NCBI RefSeq assembly: GCF_023284045.1
Contig: NZ_JAKIKQ010000009.1
Coordinates: 62,001-126,000 of the forward strand
Length of the DNA stretch: 64,000 bases
Direction: 5' to 3'
Source of the DNA: Shewanella kaireitica
Lineage (GTDB): Bacteria; Pseudomonadota; Gammaproteobacteria; Enterobacterales; Shewanellaceae
The position numbers and the translations under genes are program-made. The notes beneath the pieces are model-generated. The model was not told the origin of the DNA and did not search any database. It was given only the letters and a program-made list of their open reading frames with translations. Positions 9,362-18,663 of this stretch are shown one piece after another (within the stretch, counting starts at the first letter, position 1; the number at the start of each line of letters is the position of its first letter).

Positions 9362-10762
9362 ATGAAAAGTATCTATCTCAAAATAACTGCTGCAGTCTTT
9401 TTGTTCAGTTTGATTGGTTGCCAAACTCAAAAAATGAATAGCCAAAATGAGACGATTGCCAAGCAACTTCAACAGCAAGCATTAAGCTCAAATCTTGCTT
9501 ACGAACTCGTCGAGTCATTAACTGTCGAAGTTGGGCCCAGACTCGCTGGCAGTGATAAAGATCTTATTGCGGTGCAGTGGGCAGAGTCTAAACTTAACTC
9601 TCTTGGTTTTGATAAAGTCTATAAAGAAGCAGTACAGGTGCCCGTATGGCACCGAGGAGACGCTAAAGCTTCTATCGTAGCCCCTTATCCCCAACCGCTT
9701 GTCATCACGGCTCTAGGCGGCAGTGTCTCAACACCTGAAAATGGTGTTGAGGCGAGTATCATTCGTTTCGACAGCTTAGCGGCTCTAAAACTTGCAGAAC
9801 CTGCAGAGGTACAGGGAAAAATAGTATTTATCGATCACATTACTGAGCGTCACATTACCGGAAAAGGGTATGGTAAAAGTGTAGGCGGTCGCTCTAGAGG
9901 GGCTGTGGCGGCAGCAGAAAAAGGCGCTGTAGCCGTAATGATCCGCTCTATTGGCACCGACCATGACCGTATGGCTCATACCGGTATGATGAGATATAAA
10001 GAGGGTGTAGCAAAAATCCCAGCAGCCGCAATGTCTAGCCCTGATGCCGATTTGATCAACGCGATGTTAAAGCGTGATAGCAATATTACCGTTAATTTAC
10101 AGCTTTCATCTCAAAACCAAGGCTTTGCCACTTCTTATAACGTCATAGCTGAAGTGACTGGTTCCAGTAAACCTGAAGAGATAGTATTAATTGGTGCTCA
10201 TCTAGATTCTTGGGATGAGGGCACGGGCGCCATCGATGATGGAGCTGGTGTGGGTATTGTCACAGCCGCAGGAAAGCTAATTCAAGATCTCCCCACAAAG
10301 CCAGCGAGAACCATAAGAGTTGTATTATATGCAGCAGAAGAGGTTGGCCTCGTCGGTGGTAAAGCTTATGCAAAAGCACACCAAGCTGAGCTAGATAAAC
10401 ATTATATTGCCGCAGAGTCTGATTTTGGTGCTGGCCGAATCTATCAAGTTGATTTTAGAGCGAGTGAAAGTGCCTACCCGCAACTATTAGCCCTTTCAAC
10501 ACCAATGACGAACAATGGCGTTGTTTTGGGTACTAATAAAGCCTCAGGTGGCCCAGATGTCTCTATGCTACCTTCACAGGGGGTTCCTGTTGCTTCATTG
10601 AGACAAGATGGTACCGATTATTTCGATTACCACCACACACCAAATGATACTTTAGACAAAATTGAACCCGCCGCGCTTAAGCAAAATGTTGCAGCCTATG
10701 CACAGTTTGCTTACTTAATGGCACAGTCAACCATCGATTTACGTCCCATTGTGGCTAAATAG
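9362..10762 (+). CDS. Lipoprotein M28-family metallopeptidase (carboxypeptidase Q-like)
   Basis: A 466-residue exported zinc peptidase. The N-terminus is a lipoprotein signal, with lipobox LIGC and the lipidated cysteine at C20. A PA-type domain insert (about 130-230) precedes the catalytic core. Likely zinc ligands and catalytic residues: H280 and D282 in GAHLDSWDEGTG, D292 in GAIDDGAG, the E326-E327 pair in YAAEEVGLVG, D354 in ESDFGAG and a late His in DYHHTPNDTLD. The SWD.GTGA.DDGAG pattern is like that of plasma glutamate carboxypeptidase (CPQ). It probably trims peptides at the outer membrane or in the periplasm. Single gene with its own terminator; the substrate is unknown. Confidence 0.85.
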   Translation: MKSIYLKITAAVFLFSLIGCQTQKMNSQNETIAKQLQQQALSSNLAYELVESLTVEVGPRLAGSDKDLIAVQWAESKLNSLGFDKVYKEAVQVPVWHRGDAKASIVAPYPQPLVITALGGSVSTPENGVEASIIRFDSLAALKLAEPAEVQGKIVFIDHITERHITGKGYGKSVGGRSRGAVAAAEKGAVAVMIRSIGTDHDRMAHTGMMRYKEGVAKIPAAAMSSPDADLINAMLKRDSNITVNLQLSSQNQGFATSYNVIAEVTGSSKPEEIVLIGAHLDSWDEGTGAIDDGAGVGIVTAAGKLIQDLPTKPARTIRVVLYAAEEVGLVGGKAYAKAHQAELDKHYIAAESDFGAGRIYQVDFRASESAYPQLLALSTPMTNNGVVLGTNKASGGPDVSMLPSQGVPVASLRQDGTDYFDYHHTPNDTLDKIEPAALKQNVAAYAQFAYLMAQSTIDLRPIVAK

Positions 10763-10795
10763 CCAACGTTGAATAACTAGGTAGACAAGTGCAAA

Positions 10796-10826
10796 CAAAA
10801 AAGCAGCCATAAGGCTGCTTTTTTAT
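10796..10826. terminator. Bidirectional terminator between the M28 peptidase and yaaA
   Basis: Hairpin AAAAAAGCAGCC-ATAA-GGCTGCTTTTTT has T runs on both strands and serves the two convergent genes. Confidence 0.85.
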
Positions 10827-10842
10827 TGATATGCGTTAAAAA

Positions 10843-11616
10843 TTACTGCTCTTCTCGCAAGAACACAGGCGCAGTAACCGTTGACTCTGCTTCACTAAAA
10901 TAATAACCAGCGCTATCAAATTTTATCAGTGCATCCAATGATTCGACATTGTTGTCCAGAATATAGCGCACCATCATCCCCCGAGCTTTCTTAGCAAAGA
11001 AGCTGATCACCTTATATTGACCGTTCTTTTTGTCCTTAAAGACTGGCGTCACTAAGTTTGCGGTCAACTGTTTATGTTTAACAGCTTTAAAGTACTCGTT
11101 AGAAGCAAGGTTGATTATGAACTCATCGCCTTGAGCTGCAGTTGTCTGGTTAATCTCATCAGTAATAATATCGCCCCAGAACTGATAAAGATTTGTCCCT
11201 CTAGCATTGCTTAAGCGCGTGCCCATCTCTAATCGATAAGCTTGCATTAAGTCTAAAGGTTTCAGTAATCCATATAGGCCAGATAGGATCCGTAGCTGCT
11301 GCTGCGCTTTCTGTAAGCTAGCTTCTGATAATGTATCAGCATCAAGCCCCGTATAAACATCACCTCTAAAGGCAAATACCGCTTGCTTAGCGTTGTCAGG
11401 GGTGAAATCAGGGGTCCAACTACTGAATCTCGCCACATTAAGACCAGCAATTTTATCACTAACCTTCATTAACGAGGCAATATCACTTGGCGTTAGCTTA
11501 CGGCAGACATCAATCAATTGCTCACTTTGACCCAACAGCGTAGGAATAGAGTAACTCTGAGTCGCAGCCGGGTTTTCGAAGTCTAGTGTTTTTGCAGGTG
11601 AAACCAAAATTAGCAT
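10843..11616 (-). CDS. yaaA: Peroxide stress protein YaaA (DUF328)
   Basis: A 257-residue cytoplasmic protein starting [14 protein letters not shown], the YaaA signature. Other conserved segments are [44 protein letters not shown] and INLASNEYF. In E. coli YaaA binds DNA and lowers free iron and damage under hydrogen peroxide stress. Length is normal. It is transcribed alone, with a terminator on either side, so no operon partner informs its role here. Confidence 0.93.
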   Translation of the reverse strand: MLILVSPAKTLDFENPAATQSYSIPTLLGQSEQLIDVCRKLTPSDIASLMKVSDKIAGLNVARFSSWTPDFTPDNAKQAVFAFRGDVYTGLDADTLSEASLQKAQQQLRILSGLYGLLKPLDLMQAYRLEMGTRLSNARGTNLYQFWGDIITDEINQTTAAQGDEFIINLASNEYFKAVKHKQLTANLVTPVFKDKKNGQYKVISFFAKKARGMMVRYILDNNVESLDALIKFDSAGYYFSEAESTVTAPVFLREEQ

Positions 11617-11671
11617 GTGATGTCCTATACATAGATATTGTTAAACTGTGACAATCATACTGATCAAAAAC

Positions 11672-11705
11672 AAAAAAACCACGCTTATAAAGCGTGGTTT
11701 TTTAG
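11672..11705 (-). terminator. Terminator of the alanine/glycine symporter gene
   Basis: Hairpin AAACCACGCTT-ATAA-AGCGTGGTTT. On the minus strand it is followed by seven T. It lies between the symporter stop (11748) and the yaaA start. Confidence 0.85.
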
Positions 11706-11747
11706 ATTGCGCTAATTCAACTTACCGCATCAAGCTTAAACTCTTGT

Positions 11748-13190
11748 TTAAGACTTGTTGGTCGCGCTCTGTTCATCAGACCATTCACCAGTCTCAACAC
11801 CTTTTATTTCAGGGAATTGAGTGGCATCAAATGTTGGCACCAAACCTTGCTTGATTTGACGTTCGTAATCTTTAACAACAGCAAATGCGACCTTAGACAG
11901 CATCACAATCGCAGCAATATTGACTAGAGCCATAAGTCCCATGGAGACATCAGCGAAGTTCCAAACCAACTGCAACGAAGCCACAGAACCAGTCATTACC
12001 ATCGCCAATACTAGAGCGCGGAAAATATAAAGAATTTTCTTACTCTTAGTCAGGAACATGATGTTGTTTTCTGCATAGCTATAGTTAGCAATAATAGATG
12101 AGAAACAAAATAGTATTATTGCGAATGCAATGAAGTATGCAGACCAACCACCGAGCTCATTGCTAAGCGCTAACTGCAATAGACCAATACCCTTCTGCTC
12201 ACCTGGATTATCTAACACACCAGATAGTAAGATAATTGCCGCAGATGCACTACAGATAACTATCGTATCAACAAATACGCCAATCATCTGTACAAAGCCT
12301 TGTGACGCAGGATGGTTCGGATTTGGCGTTGCAGATGCAGCAATGTTCGCAGCGCTACCCATACCCGCTTCGTTTGAGAACAAGCCACGAGCAATACCCG
12401 CCATCATTGCGCCCATCGCACCACCAGCAGCTTCTTCCCAGCCAAATGCACTCTTAACAATTAACGTTAATGCAGCTGGCACCTGGTCAATATTAATAAC
12501 CAAAACAACCATTGCGATAGCTAAGTATGCGACGGCCATCACTGGCACGATAAGCTCAGAAGCGCGTGCAACCTTTTTCAAGCCACCACAAATAATATAA
12601 GCAGAAGCCATAACAATGACTAAGCCAACAAGTGTCTTATCCAAACCGAATGCGTTATTCAATGCATCGGTCATGGTGTTAGCTTGTGCTGCGTTGAAAG
12701 CAAAACCAAAAGCAATAATAAGTAGTATGGAGAATAGTATTCCCATCCACTTCTTACCTAGGCCTTTCTCCATGTAATAAGCAGGGCCACCACGATATTG
12801 CCCTTCACTGTCTTTAACTTTGTAGACTTGAGCAAGCGTTGACTCGATAAACGCCGTTGCCATACCAAGAAGTGCAATTAGCCACATCCAGAAAATAGCA
12901 CCTGCGCCACCTACAGTTATCGCAACAGCAACACCAGCCATATTACCGGTACCAACACGAGCAGCCATTGAAGTACAAAATACCTGAAATGAGGAGATAC
13001 CATTGACTTTTTCGCGTCCCTGGAGCACTAACTTAACCCCATGGCCAAACAATCTAAACTGTATAAAGCCCAAACGAAGTGTAAAGAGTACGCCTGCGGC
13101 AACTAGAACATAGATCAGCAAGCTTCCCCACAACACACCATTGACGGCATTGATCGTAGATTCAACTGCATTAATTAACGGTTCGAACAT
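11748..13190 (-). CDS. Alanine/glycine:cation symporter (AGCS family, AlsT/DagA-like)
   Basis: Inner-membrane transporter of 480 residues with about eleven hydrophobic segments. AGCS hallmarks are visible: the N-terminal FTLRLGFIQFRLFGHG, then TSMAARVGTGNMAGVA near 75, GGPAYYMEKGLG, GLFSNEAGMGSAANIAA near 270 and a helix-rich C-terminal half. The family imports alanine or glycine with sodium ions. It is divergent from the phosphoketolase gene and has its own terminator. The 5' region lacks the conserved sequence of a glycine riboswitch, which controls some AGCS genes. Which amino acid it carries cannot be decided here. Confidence 0.9.
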   Translation of the reverse strand: MFEPLINAVESTINAVNGVLWGSLLIYVLVAAGVLFTLRLGFIQFRLFGHGVKLVLQGREKVNGISSFQVFCTSMAARVGTGNMAGVAVAITVGGAGAIFWMWLIALLGMATAFIESTLAQVYKVKDSEGQYRGGPAYYMEKGLGKKWMGILFSILLIIAFGFAFNAAQANTMTDALNNAFGLDKTLVGLVIVMASAYIICGGLKKVARASELIVPVMAVAYLAIAMVVLVINIDQVPAALTLIVKSAFGWEEAAGGAMGAMMAGIARGLFSNEAGMGSAANIAASATPNPNHPASQGFVQMIGVFVDTIVICSASAAIILLSGVLDNPGEQKGIGLLQLALSNELGGWSAYFIAFAIILFCFSSIIANYSYAENNIMFLTKSKKILYIFRALVLAMVMTGSVASLQLVWNFADVSMGLMALVNIAAIVMLSKVAFAVVKDYERQIKQGLVPTFDATQFPEIKGVETGEWSDEQSATNKS

Positions 13191-13615
13191 AATTATTATT
13201 TATCCCCACGACAAACATAATCGAGCGTTGTGACACTGGATTAGGTTTGGCTTGTGTTTATCCTTCCTAATGTATTTAAATGTCGGCAGATTTTCTTTTT
13301 GAATTATCCATACGTGATTAAATTACTGTCACGCCTGCCGCATTCCGCGCTGCAAAATAGCATAGCATTGCTTTAACCCTGAGTGATACAGATCACACAT
13401 CATCATTTAGCTGACATCCGAATCACAGGAACTATTAAACATATCTAACTAGATTAACTAAAATAACACACCATTTACATCTAGTTTTACTACATTTATC
13501 AGTACAAATTACTTTCTATAAATAAGATGTAGGACACGTTTTTGTAATAAAATTACAAATATAGTAGTTCCCATCAAATTTGTTTAACTTTCTGATTACG
13601 TAAATGGGGTTATTT
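13191..13615. other. Divergent intergenic region, symporter / phosphoketolase
   Basis: 425 bases with no gene. Contains a CRP-like site (see 13382) and an AT-rich stretch before the phosphoketolase start. No riboswitch-like sequence and no clear -35/-10 pair were seen. Confidence 0.6.
13382..13397. promoter_or_regulatory. CRP-like binding site
   Basis: AGTGA-N6-TCACA; on the minus strand TGTGATCTGTATCACT, matching the CRP core TGTGA-N6-TCACA in 9 of 10 positions. It lies between the divergent symporter and phosphoketolase genes and could act on either. Binding is inference. Confidence 0.5.
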
Positions 13616-15982
13616 ATGTCACATCAACAAGAGATCGTTTCCTTAAAGAAGTTCGTTAGAGCAACTAACTTTTTGGCGACATCACAAATTTACCTAAAGC
13701 AAAACGTGCTACACAAACGTGCTTTAGCTCACACTGATATTAAGCCAAGACTACTTGGTCACTGGGGAACATGCCCAGGAATTAACTTCGTATACGCGAA
13801 CGTTAATAGATTGATTACTAAGCATAATCGCTCGTTTGTATACCTTGTTGGCCCTGGTCACGGTTTCCCTGCAGTACAAGCTAACCTCTTCATGGAAGGT
13901 TCGCTTAGTCATTTTTATCCTGACACCATCCCATATAATGAAGACGGTATCACTGATATTTGCCAAAAGTTCTCTGCAGCATATGGCTACCCTTCTCATG
14001 CAAACCCTGAAGCACCAGGTCAAATCCTAGAGGGTGGTGAACTTGGTTACTCACTTTCAGTTGCGTGGGGCGCCGTACTTGATAACCCTGATTTAATTGC
14101 TGCTTGCCTAATTGGTGATGGCGAATCTGAAACAGGCCCTCTTGCCGCTTCTTGGTATGCAAACCGTCTGGTATCACCAAAGAACAACGGTGCAGTACTT
14201 CCTATCGTACACATTAATGGCTACAAGATTTCAGGCCCTACTCGTATGGGAAGAATGAGCCATGAAGAACTTGATTTAGAATTCCGTGGTCTTGGTTACC
14301 ACCCAATCATTGTTGATGATGAGCTAGAACAAGATGTCTATGAGCAGATGACTGCCGCAATGGACTTATCTTATGAGATGATCAACGACATTCAAACTCG
14401 CGCTAGAGCGGGCGAAGATGTTGTTAAGCCACGCTGGCCTGTTATTTTAATGCGCACTGCGAAAGGTTGGACTGGTACTGCAGAGTATAATGGTAAGAAG
14501 CTTGAAGGTAACTGCGAATCTCACCAAGTTATTGTCAACAAATGTGCAACTGATAAAGGTCATCTTGATGCACTAAACACTTGGCTTGCCAGCTACAAAT
14601 TTAACGAACTTTACAGCATTAACGAGCAAGGTGAGCTGATTTTCGACAAAGACATTCAGTCTCTTATTCCACCGAAAGAACTATCTTGTGGTCGTCAGCA
14701 CTTAAGTTATGGCGGTGAAGTGGTTCGTGCTCTTGCGAATCCAGATCTTGAGAAGCTAGCTTACGGTCCTGAGACTCCTCGTGGTCAGCGTGGTCTATCC
14801 ATGTTCAAGATGGGTGAGTGGATGCGTGACGCATTTAAACTTAACCGTGACCAGCGTAACCTACGTATCTTCTGCCCAGATGAAACCTATTCAAACCAGC
14901 TACAAGCTGTATTCGAAGAAACTGACCGCGCATGGCAGTGGCCTATCGAAAGTTGGGACGAGGATATGTCTCGTGATGGTCGTGTCATTGAGCTGTTATC
15001 TGAGAACCTACTTTTCGGTATGCTCCATGGTTACACAGTAACTGGCCGTCATGCGATGTTCCCAACTTATGAAGCTTTCTCACAAGTTGTATCGTCTATG
15101 GCTGACCAATACTGTAAATACGTTTATGCGAGCCAAGGTGTACATTTCCGTAAACCAGTGCCTGCATGTAATGTAGTGCTTTCGTCACTGCTTGAGCGCC
15201 AAGACCACAATGGTTACTCTCATCAGAATCCATCTTTCCTAGGTGCGATGCTAGAAAAACATCCAAAGATTATCTCTGCTTACCTACCTGCAGATGGTAA
15301 CAGTACTTTGGTTTACACCGAACGCGCATACGCTGATCGTGACAAGCTCAACATACTTGTAGCCGGTAAGAAAGATCTACCACAGTGGCTAACACTTGAT
15401 GAAGCACGTCAACAAGCTAAAGATGGTGTCATGGTTTGGGATTTCGCTTCTGATGAAAACCCAGACGTGGTACTTGTTGGGTGTGGTGATTACGTGACTC
15501 AAGAAGCGATGGCTGCACTGGTACTCATTAGAGAACTATTACCACGTGTACGTATTCGTTTTGTTAGTGTCACAGAACTTACTAGCAGCGGGTTAGGTAG
15601 CTTAGACTTCCAAAGCAAGCCATGGTTAATGGACGAAGTATTCACCGCGGATAAAGGCGTAGTATTCAACTACCACGGCTACCCGAATACGATTAAGAAA
15701 CTAGTGTTTGACTACAAAGGCAGCGACCGTTTCAGAATCAAAGGCTACGAAGAAGAAGGTTCAACAACGACACCATTTGATATGGGCGTTCGTAACGGTA
15801 CTTCACGCTACCACCTTGTTATTGATATGGCCTACAAACTATTCCAGCAAGGTGTTATTGATGAGACACAACACGTCGCATTAACCACAGATATGCTGCA
15901 ACGTTTGGTTGACCACAGAAACTACATCAAAGCTAACGGTGTTGACCCTGTAAGTATCGAAAACTGGGTGTGGACGCGATAA
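13616..15982 (+). CDS. xfp: Phosphoketolase (xylulose-5-P / fructose-6-P)
   Basis: Thiamine-diphosphate enzyme that splits xylulose 5-phosphate or fructose 6-phosphate with phosphate to acetyl-phosphate plus glyceraldehyde 3-P or erythrose 4-P. I place the start at 13616 (788 residues), since GGGG precedes it by six bases and overlaps an in-frame ATG at 13604. Family motifs: HWGTCPGINFVYANVNR, YLVGPGHGFPA, the ThDP/Mg segment GDGESETGPLA, and in the second half GYSHQNPSFLGAM. Length is normal. No acetate kinase or phosphotransacetylase gene adjoins it, but transaldolase and pgi lie 1.7-2.7 kb downstream. Sole or dual substrate use cannot be told from sequence. Confidence 0.93.
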   Translation: MSHQQEIVSLKKFVRATNFLATSQIYLKQNVLHKRALAHTDIKPRLLGHWGTCPGINFVYANVNRLITKHNRSFVYLVGPGHGFPAVQANLFMEGSLSHFYPDTIPYNEDGITDICQKFSAAYGYPSHANPEAPGQILEGGELGYSLSVAWGAVLDNPDLIAACLIGDGESETGPLAASWYANRLVSPKNNGAVLPIVHINGYKISGPTRMGRMSHEELDLEFRGLGYHPIIVDDELEQDVYEQMTAAMDLSYEMINDIQTRARAGEDVVKPRWPVILMRTAKGWTGTAEYNGKKLEGNCESHQVIVNKCATDKGHLDALNTWLASYKFNELYSINEQGELIFDKDIQSLIPPKELSCGRQHLSYGGEVVRALANPDLEKLAYGPETPRGQRGLSMFKMGEWMRDAFKLNRDQRNLRIFCPDETYSNQLQAVFEETDRAWQWPIESWDEDMSRDGRVIELLSENLLFGMLHGYTVTGRHAMFPTYEAFSQVVSSMADQYCKYVYASQGVHFRKPVPACNVVLSSLLERQDHNGYSHQNPSFLGAMLEKHPKIISAYLPADGNSTLVYTERAYADRDKLNILVAGKKDLPQWLTLDEARQQAKDGVMVWDFASDENPDVVLVGCGDYVTQEAMAALVLIRELLPRVRIRFVSVTELTSSGLGSLDFQSKPWLMDEVFTADKGVVFNYHGYPNTIKKLVFDYKGSDRFRIKGYEEEGSTTTPFDMGVRNGTSRYHLVIDMAYKLFQQGVIDETQHVALTTDMLQRLVDHRNYIKANGVDPVSIENWVWTR

Positions 15983-16005
15983 CGCCTCCTCAAATTAATC
16001 CAATT

Positions 16006-16040
16006 AAAAAGGTGCCTTCTCAAGAAGGCACCTTTTTTTT
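16006..16040 (+). terminator. Terminator of the phosphoketolase gene
   Basis: Hairpin AAAGGTGCCTTCT-CA-AGAAGGCACCTTT followed by a T run, 24 bases after the stop. Confidence 0.92.
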
Positions 16041-16103
16041 ATTATCAACCCAAGCATTTATATTAACAATAAAGTGGAAAATGTTACATCTACGACGGAT
16101 AAT

Positions 16104-16154
16104 AGTGTCAGCCAGCTATAAAACCAAAGGATCTCCGTGATAAGTGCTGGCACT
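16104..16154 (+). other. Stem-loop in the probable 5' leader of the OmpA-family gene
   Basis: AGTGTCAGC (16104-16112) can pair with GCTGGCACT (16146-16154) over nine bases with one G-U, closing a 33-base loop. The stem ends 54 bases before the start codon. GGAGGAG at 16174-16180 resembles a ribosome site but has no start codon near it. A stabilising or standby element is possible. Confidence 0.35.
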
Positions 16155-16208
16155 ACCTAAGTATTAAGTAGACGGAGGAGTTTTATAAATAAAACATAAG
16201 GACTACGA

Positions 16209-17303
16209 ATGATGAACAAAACTCTACAAGCAGTATTGCTGACTTCAATGCTACCTTTCGCTGCTAGCGCAGCTGACGGTATGAGCCCTTGGTACGTTGG
16301 TGGCGGTGTCGGTATCAATAACTACGAGCCCAATTGCGATCAAAAAACCATGAAAACTTGTGGCGATGATGATCCATATGCATGGGATGTATTTGCTGGT
16401 TACCTATTTAACGATTACTTTGGTGTTGAGTTAGGCTATCGCGACTTAGGCCGCGCTGAATGGGTGGACTACTCAAACAAGCTTAATGACGTCGGTGCTC
16501 GAGGCATGAACCTAGGTTTAGTCGCATTTTGGCCATTTGCCAACCGCTGGAGCTTATCAGCAGAAGCTGGCGCACTGAACTACCTCATCTCCAACAACAA
16601 AAATTACGGCAGCGAATACTATAGTGATAGCGGAGTAGCGCCATACATTGGTGCAGGTATCGGCTACAATATTACCGATAACCTAAAGCTACAAGCTAAG
16701 TATCGTCGTTATGAAAACCTAGACGAAGACAAGTGGAAAACACTAGAGATGGAGAGTAACTATTGGGGACTTGAGTTAAGTTACCGTTTCGGCAGCAAAT
16801 CTAAGCCAATAGTACCTGTAGCAGTTGTGATCGGTGATGCCGATAGTGATGGCGTTAATGACGATATAGACCAATGTCCAGATACCCCAGCCACTCACAA
16901 AGTTGATAGTAATGGTTGTACTATCTATCAAGACGCCGAAGATAAATTTGAGATTGAAGCTAAATTCGCCAGTAACTCTGCCACTGTAAAAGAGTCATCT
17001 TATAGTGATATTAAGGATCTAGCCGAATACATGAGTAAGCACCCAAATTCAGAAGTCGTCATAGCCGGTCACGCCTCTAATACTGGCGCAGCTGACTACA
17101 ATATGGCGTTGTCTGAGCGCCGTGCAATTGCTGTTGCTGATATTCTAATCAACAAGTATGGAGTTGCACCGGGTAAAGTGTCATCTAAAGGCTACGGTAT
17201 CACTCAACCATTAATTGAAGGCCGTTCAATAGAAGCTAACCAAGCAAACCGTCGTATTGAAGCACATGTAAGCGGCACAGAAAAAGTGCCAGTGCTAAAG
17301 TAA
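16209..17303 (+). CDS. OmpA-family outer membrane protein with TSP3 repeat
   Basis: A 364-residue protein. A signal peptide (about 1-22, ending AASA^ADG) is followed by an OmpA-like eight-stranded beta-barrel (about 25-200: WYVGGGVGINNYE, FAGYLFNDYFGVELGYRDLG, a last strand ending in LSYRFG), a calcium-binding thrombospondin type-3 repeat (209-235: DADSDGVNDDIDQCPDTP) and a C-terminal OmpA domain that binds peptidoglycan (about 240-360: GHASNTGAADYNMALSERRA, ANRRIEAHV). It should link the outer membrane to the cell wall. AAGGA lies six bases before the ATG at 16209; a second ATG follows at once. Single gene with a long structured leader and own terminator. Confidence 0.9.
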   Translation: MMNKTLQAVLLTSMLPFAASAADGMSPWYVGGGVGINNYEPNCDQKTMKTCGDDDPYAWDVFAGYLFNDYFGVELGYRDLGRAEWVDYSNKLNDVGARGMNLGLVAFWPFANRWSLSAEAGALNYLISNNKNYGSEYYSDSGVAPYIGAGIGYNITDNLKLQAKYRRYENLDEDKWKTLEMESNYWGLELSYRFGSKSKPIVPVAVVIGDADSDGVNDDIDQCPDTPATHKVDSNGCTIYQDAEDKFEIEAKFASNSATVKESSYSDIKDLAEYMSKHPNSEVVIAGHASNTGAADYNMALSERRAIAVADILINKYGVAPGKVSSKGYGITQPLIEGRSIEANQANRRIEAHVSGTEKVPVLK

Positions 17304-17379
17304 GAACTATCAATCTACATCACTATACATCTCATTATTTCGATAATATTTGATATAGTATTTGTTGGATGATTTAAAC

Positions 17380-17415
17380 AAGCTCACAGCTTTTAATGGC
17401 TGTGAGCTTTTTGTT
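17380..17415 (+). terminator. Terminator of the OmpA-family gene
   Basis: Hairpin GCTCACAGC-TTTTAATG-GCTGTGAGC followed by TTTTTGTTT, about 77 bases after the stop codon. Confidence 0.85.
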
Positions 17416-17605
17416 TAATTGTTGCAGCCACTATACTCAACAGCTAAGGTTTAGCTCATTACTCAATATTTTTGTTTTAGCAGTCTGTGGCACAGGAATT
17501 TCATCAGACTGCAAGAATGAAACGTTAACATTAGTAGCAATATTACCAAAAAAAGCTGTTTTACTGATTTTTTGCAACTTTTCTGTAATTTTTTTTCATA
17601 TTTAG

Positions 17606-17634
17606 TTGGAATGATCATTAAAATGGCTTTTAAT
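17606..17634 (+). promoter_or_regulatory. Probable sigma-70 promoter of tal-pgi
   Basis: TTGGAA (17606-17611) and TTTAAT (17629-17634) with a 17-base spacer. Predicted start is about 48 bases before the tal ATG. Confidence 0.5.
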
Positions 17635-17688
17635 ACCTGCTAATTAACCATCAAACTTATGCTGCTCATTGAGAAGGATGTAATTCAC

Positions 17689-18645
17689 ATGGCCAACACA
17701 TTAGAACAACTTAAACCCATCACTACTATCGTGGCGGATACTGGTGATATTGAAGCCATAAAACGTTACCAGCCAGAAGATGCAACTACGAACCCATCAC
17801 TCATTCTAAAAGCATCACAAATTCCTGAATACAGTGGCCTCATTGAAAACGCCATTACTTGGGCAAAAAGCCAAAGTGACGATCTTGAACAGCAAATTGA
17901 AGATGCTGGCGATAAACTTGCGGTAAATATTGGTTTAGAGATCCTTAAAATTGTTCCTGGTCGCATCTCTACTGAAGTCGATGCACGTCTATCTTTCGAT
18001 AAAACTGCTTCTATCGCAAAAGCACACAAGCTTATCAAGCTGTACAAAGAAGCGGGTATCGACAAGTCACGTATTTTGATCAAGCTTGCCTCTACATGGG
18101 AAGGGATCTGCGCAGCGAAAGAGCTTGAACAAGAAGGTATTAACTGTAATCTAACGCTACTATTTAGTTTCGCTCAAGCTCGAGCTTGTGCAGAAGCAGG
18201 TGTCTACCTAATCTCTCCATTTGTAGGCCGTATCTTAGATTGGTATAAGAAAGATACAGGTCTAGAGTACTCAGCGGCAGAAGATCCAGGTGTTGTGTCT
18301 GTCACAAGTATCTACAACTACTATAAGCGTCATGGCTTTAACACTGTAGTCATGGGCGCGAGTTTCCGTAACACCGGTGAAATCATCGAATTGGCTGGCT
18401 GTGATAGACTGACCATTGGCCCAGCGCTGTTAGAAGAGTTATCAAACAGCAGTACGCCTATCGTACAAAAATTGCTACCTGCAACAGAAACGGTTGCGGC
18501 CGAGCCTGCGATGTCTGAAGCACAGTTCCGCTGGGAATTTAATGAAGACCCAATGGCGGTAGAAAAGCTAGCTGAAGGGATCCGTAACTTTGCTGTAGAC
18601 CAAGGTAAACTTGAAGTCATGCTTAAAGCAGAGCTATCGTCTTAA
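17689..18645 (+). CDS. tal: Transaldolase
   Basis: Pentose-phosphate enzyme moving a dihydroxyacetone unit between sedoheptulose 7-P and glyceraldehyde 3-P. The start at 17689 ([10 protein letters not shown], 318 residues) has AAGGA upstream and matches TalB length; an in-frame ATG at 17659 is rejected. The Schiff-base lysine is K132 in [12 protein letters not shown]17 (VADTGD) and E96 ([11 protein letters not shown]) complete the active site. It is followed 18 bases later by pgi, so the two are co-transcribed. Together they return pentose phosphates to glucose 6-phosphate. Confidence 0.96.
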   Translation: MANTLEQLKPITTIVADTGDIEAIKRYQPEDATTNPSLILKASQIPEYSGLIENAITWAKSQSDDLEQQIEDAGDKLAVNIGLEILKIVPGRISTEVDARLSFDKTASIAKAHKLIKLYKEAGIDKSRILIKLASTWEGICAAKELEQEGINCNLTLLFSFAQARACAEAGVYLISPFVGRILDWYKKDTGLEYSAAEDPGVVSVTSIYNYYKRHGFNTVVMGASFRNTGEIIELAGCDRLTIGPALLEELSNSSTPIVQKLLPATETVAAEPAMSEAQFRWEFNEDPMAVEKLAEGIRNFAVDQGKLEVMLKAELSS

Positions 18646-18663
18646 AGGAATAGGACTACTAAA

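Larger units (their letters stand above)
17304..17688. other. Intergenic region, OmpA-family gene / tal
   Basis: 385 bases. Holds the terminator at 17380-17415 and the tal promoter near 17606-17634. An open frame at 17396-17605 has no ribosome site, begins inside the terminator and is not a credible gene. Confidence 0.6.

Noticed and set aside
12130..12600. 156-codon frame antisense to the alanine/glycine symporter
   Set aside because: Mirror frame of a real membrane protein gene; no start signal or family likeness.
13191..13400. Glycine riboswitch before the AGCS symporter
   Set aside because: Such genes are often riboswitch-controlled, but the conserved core of a glycine aptamer is not seen on the minus strand.
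17396..17605. 69-codon frame after the OmpA-family gene
   Set aside because: Starts inside the terminator hairpin, lacks a ribosome site and is AT-driven.
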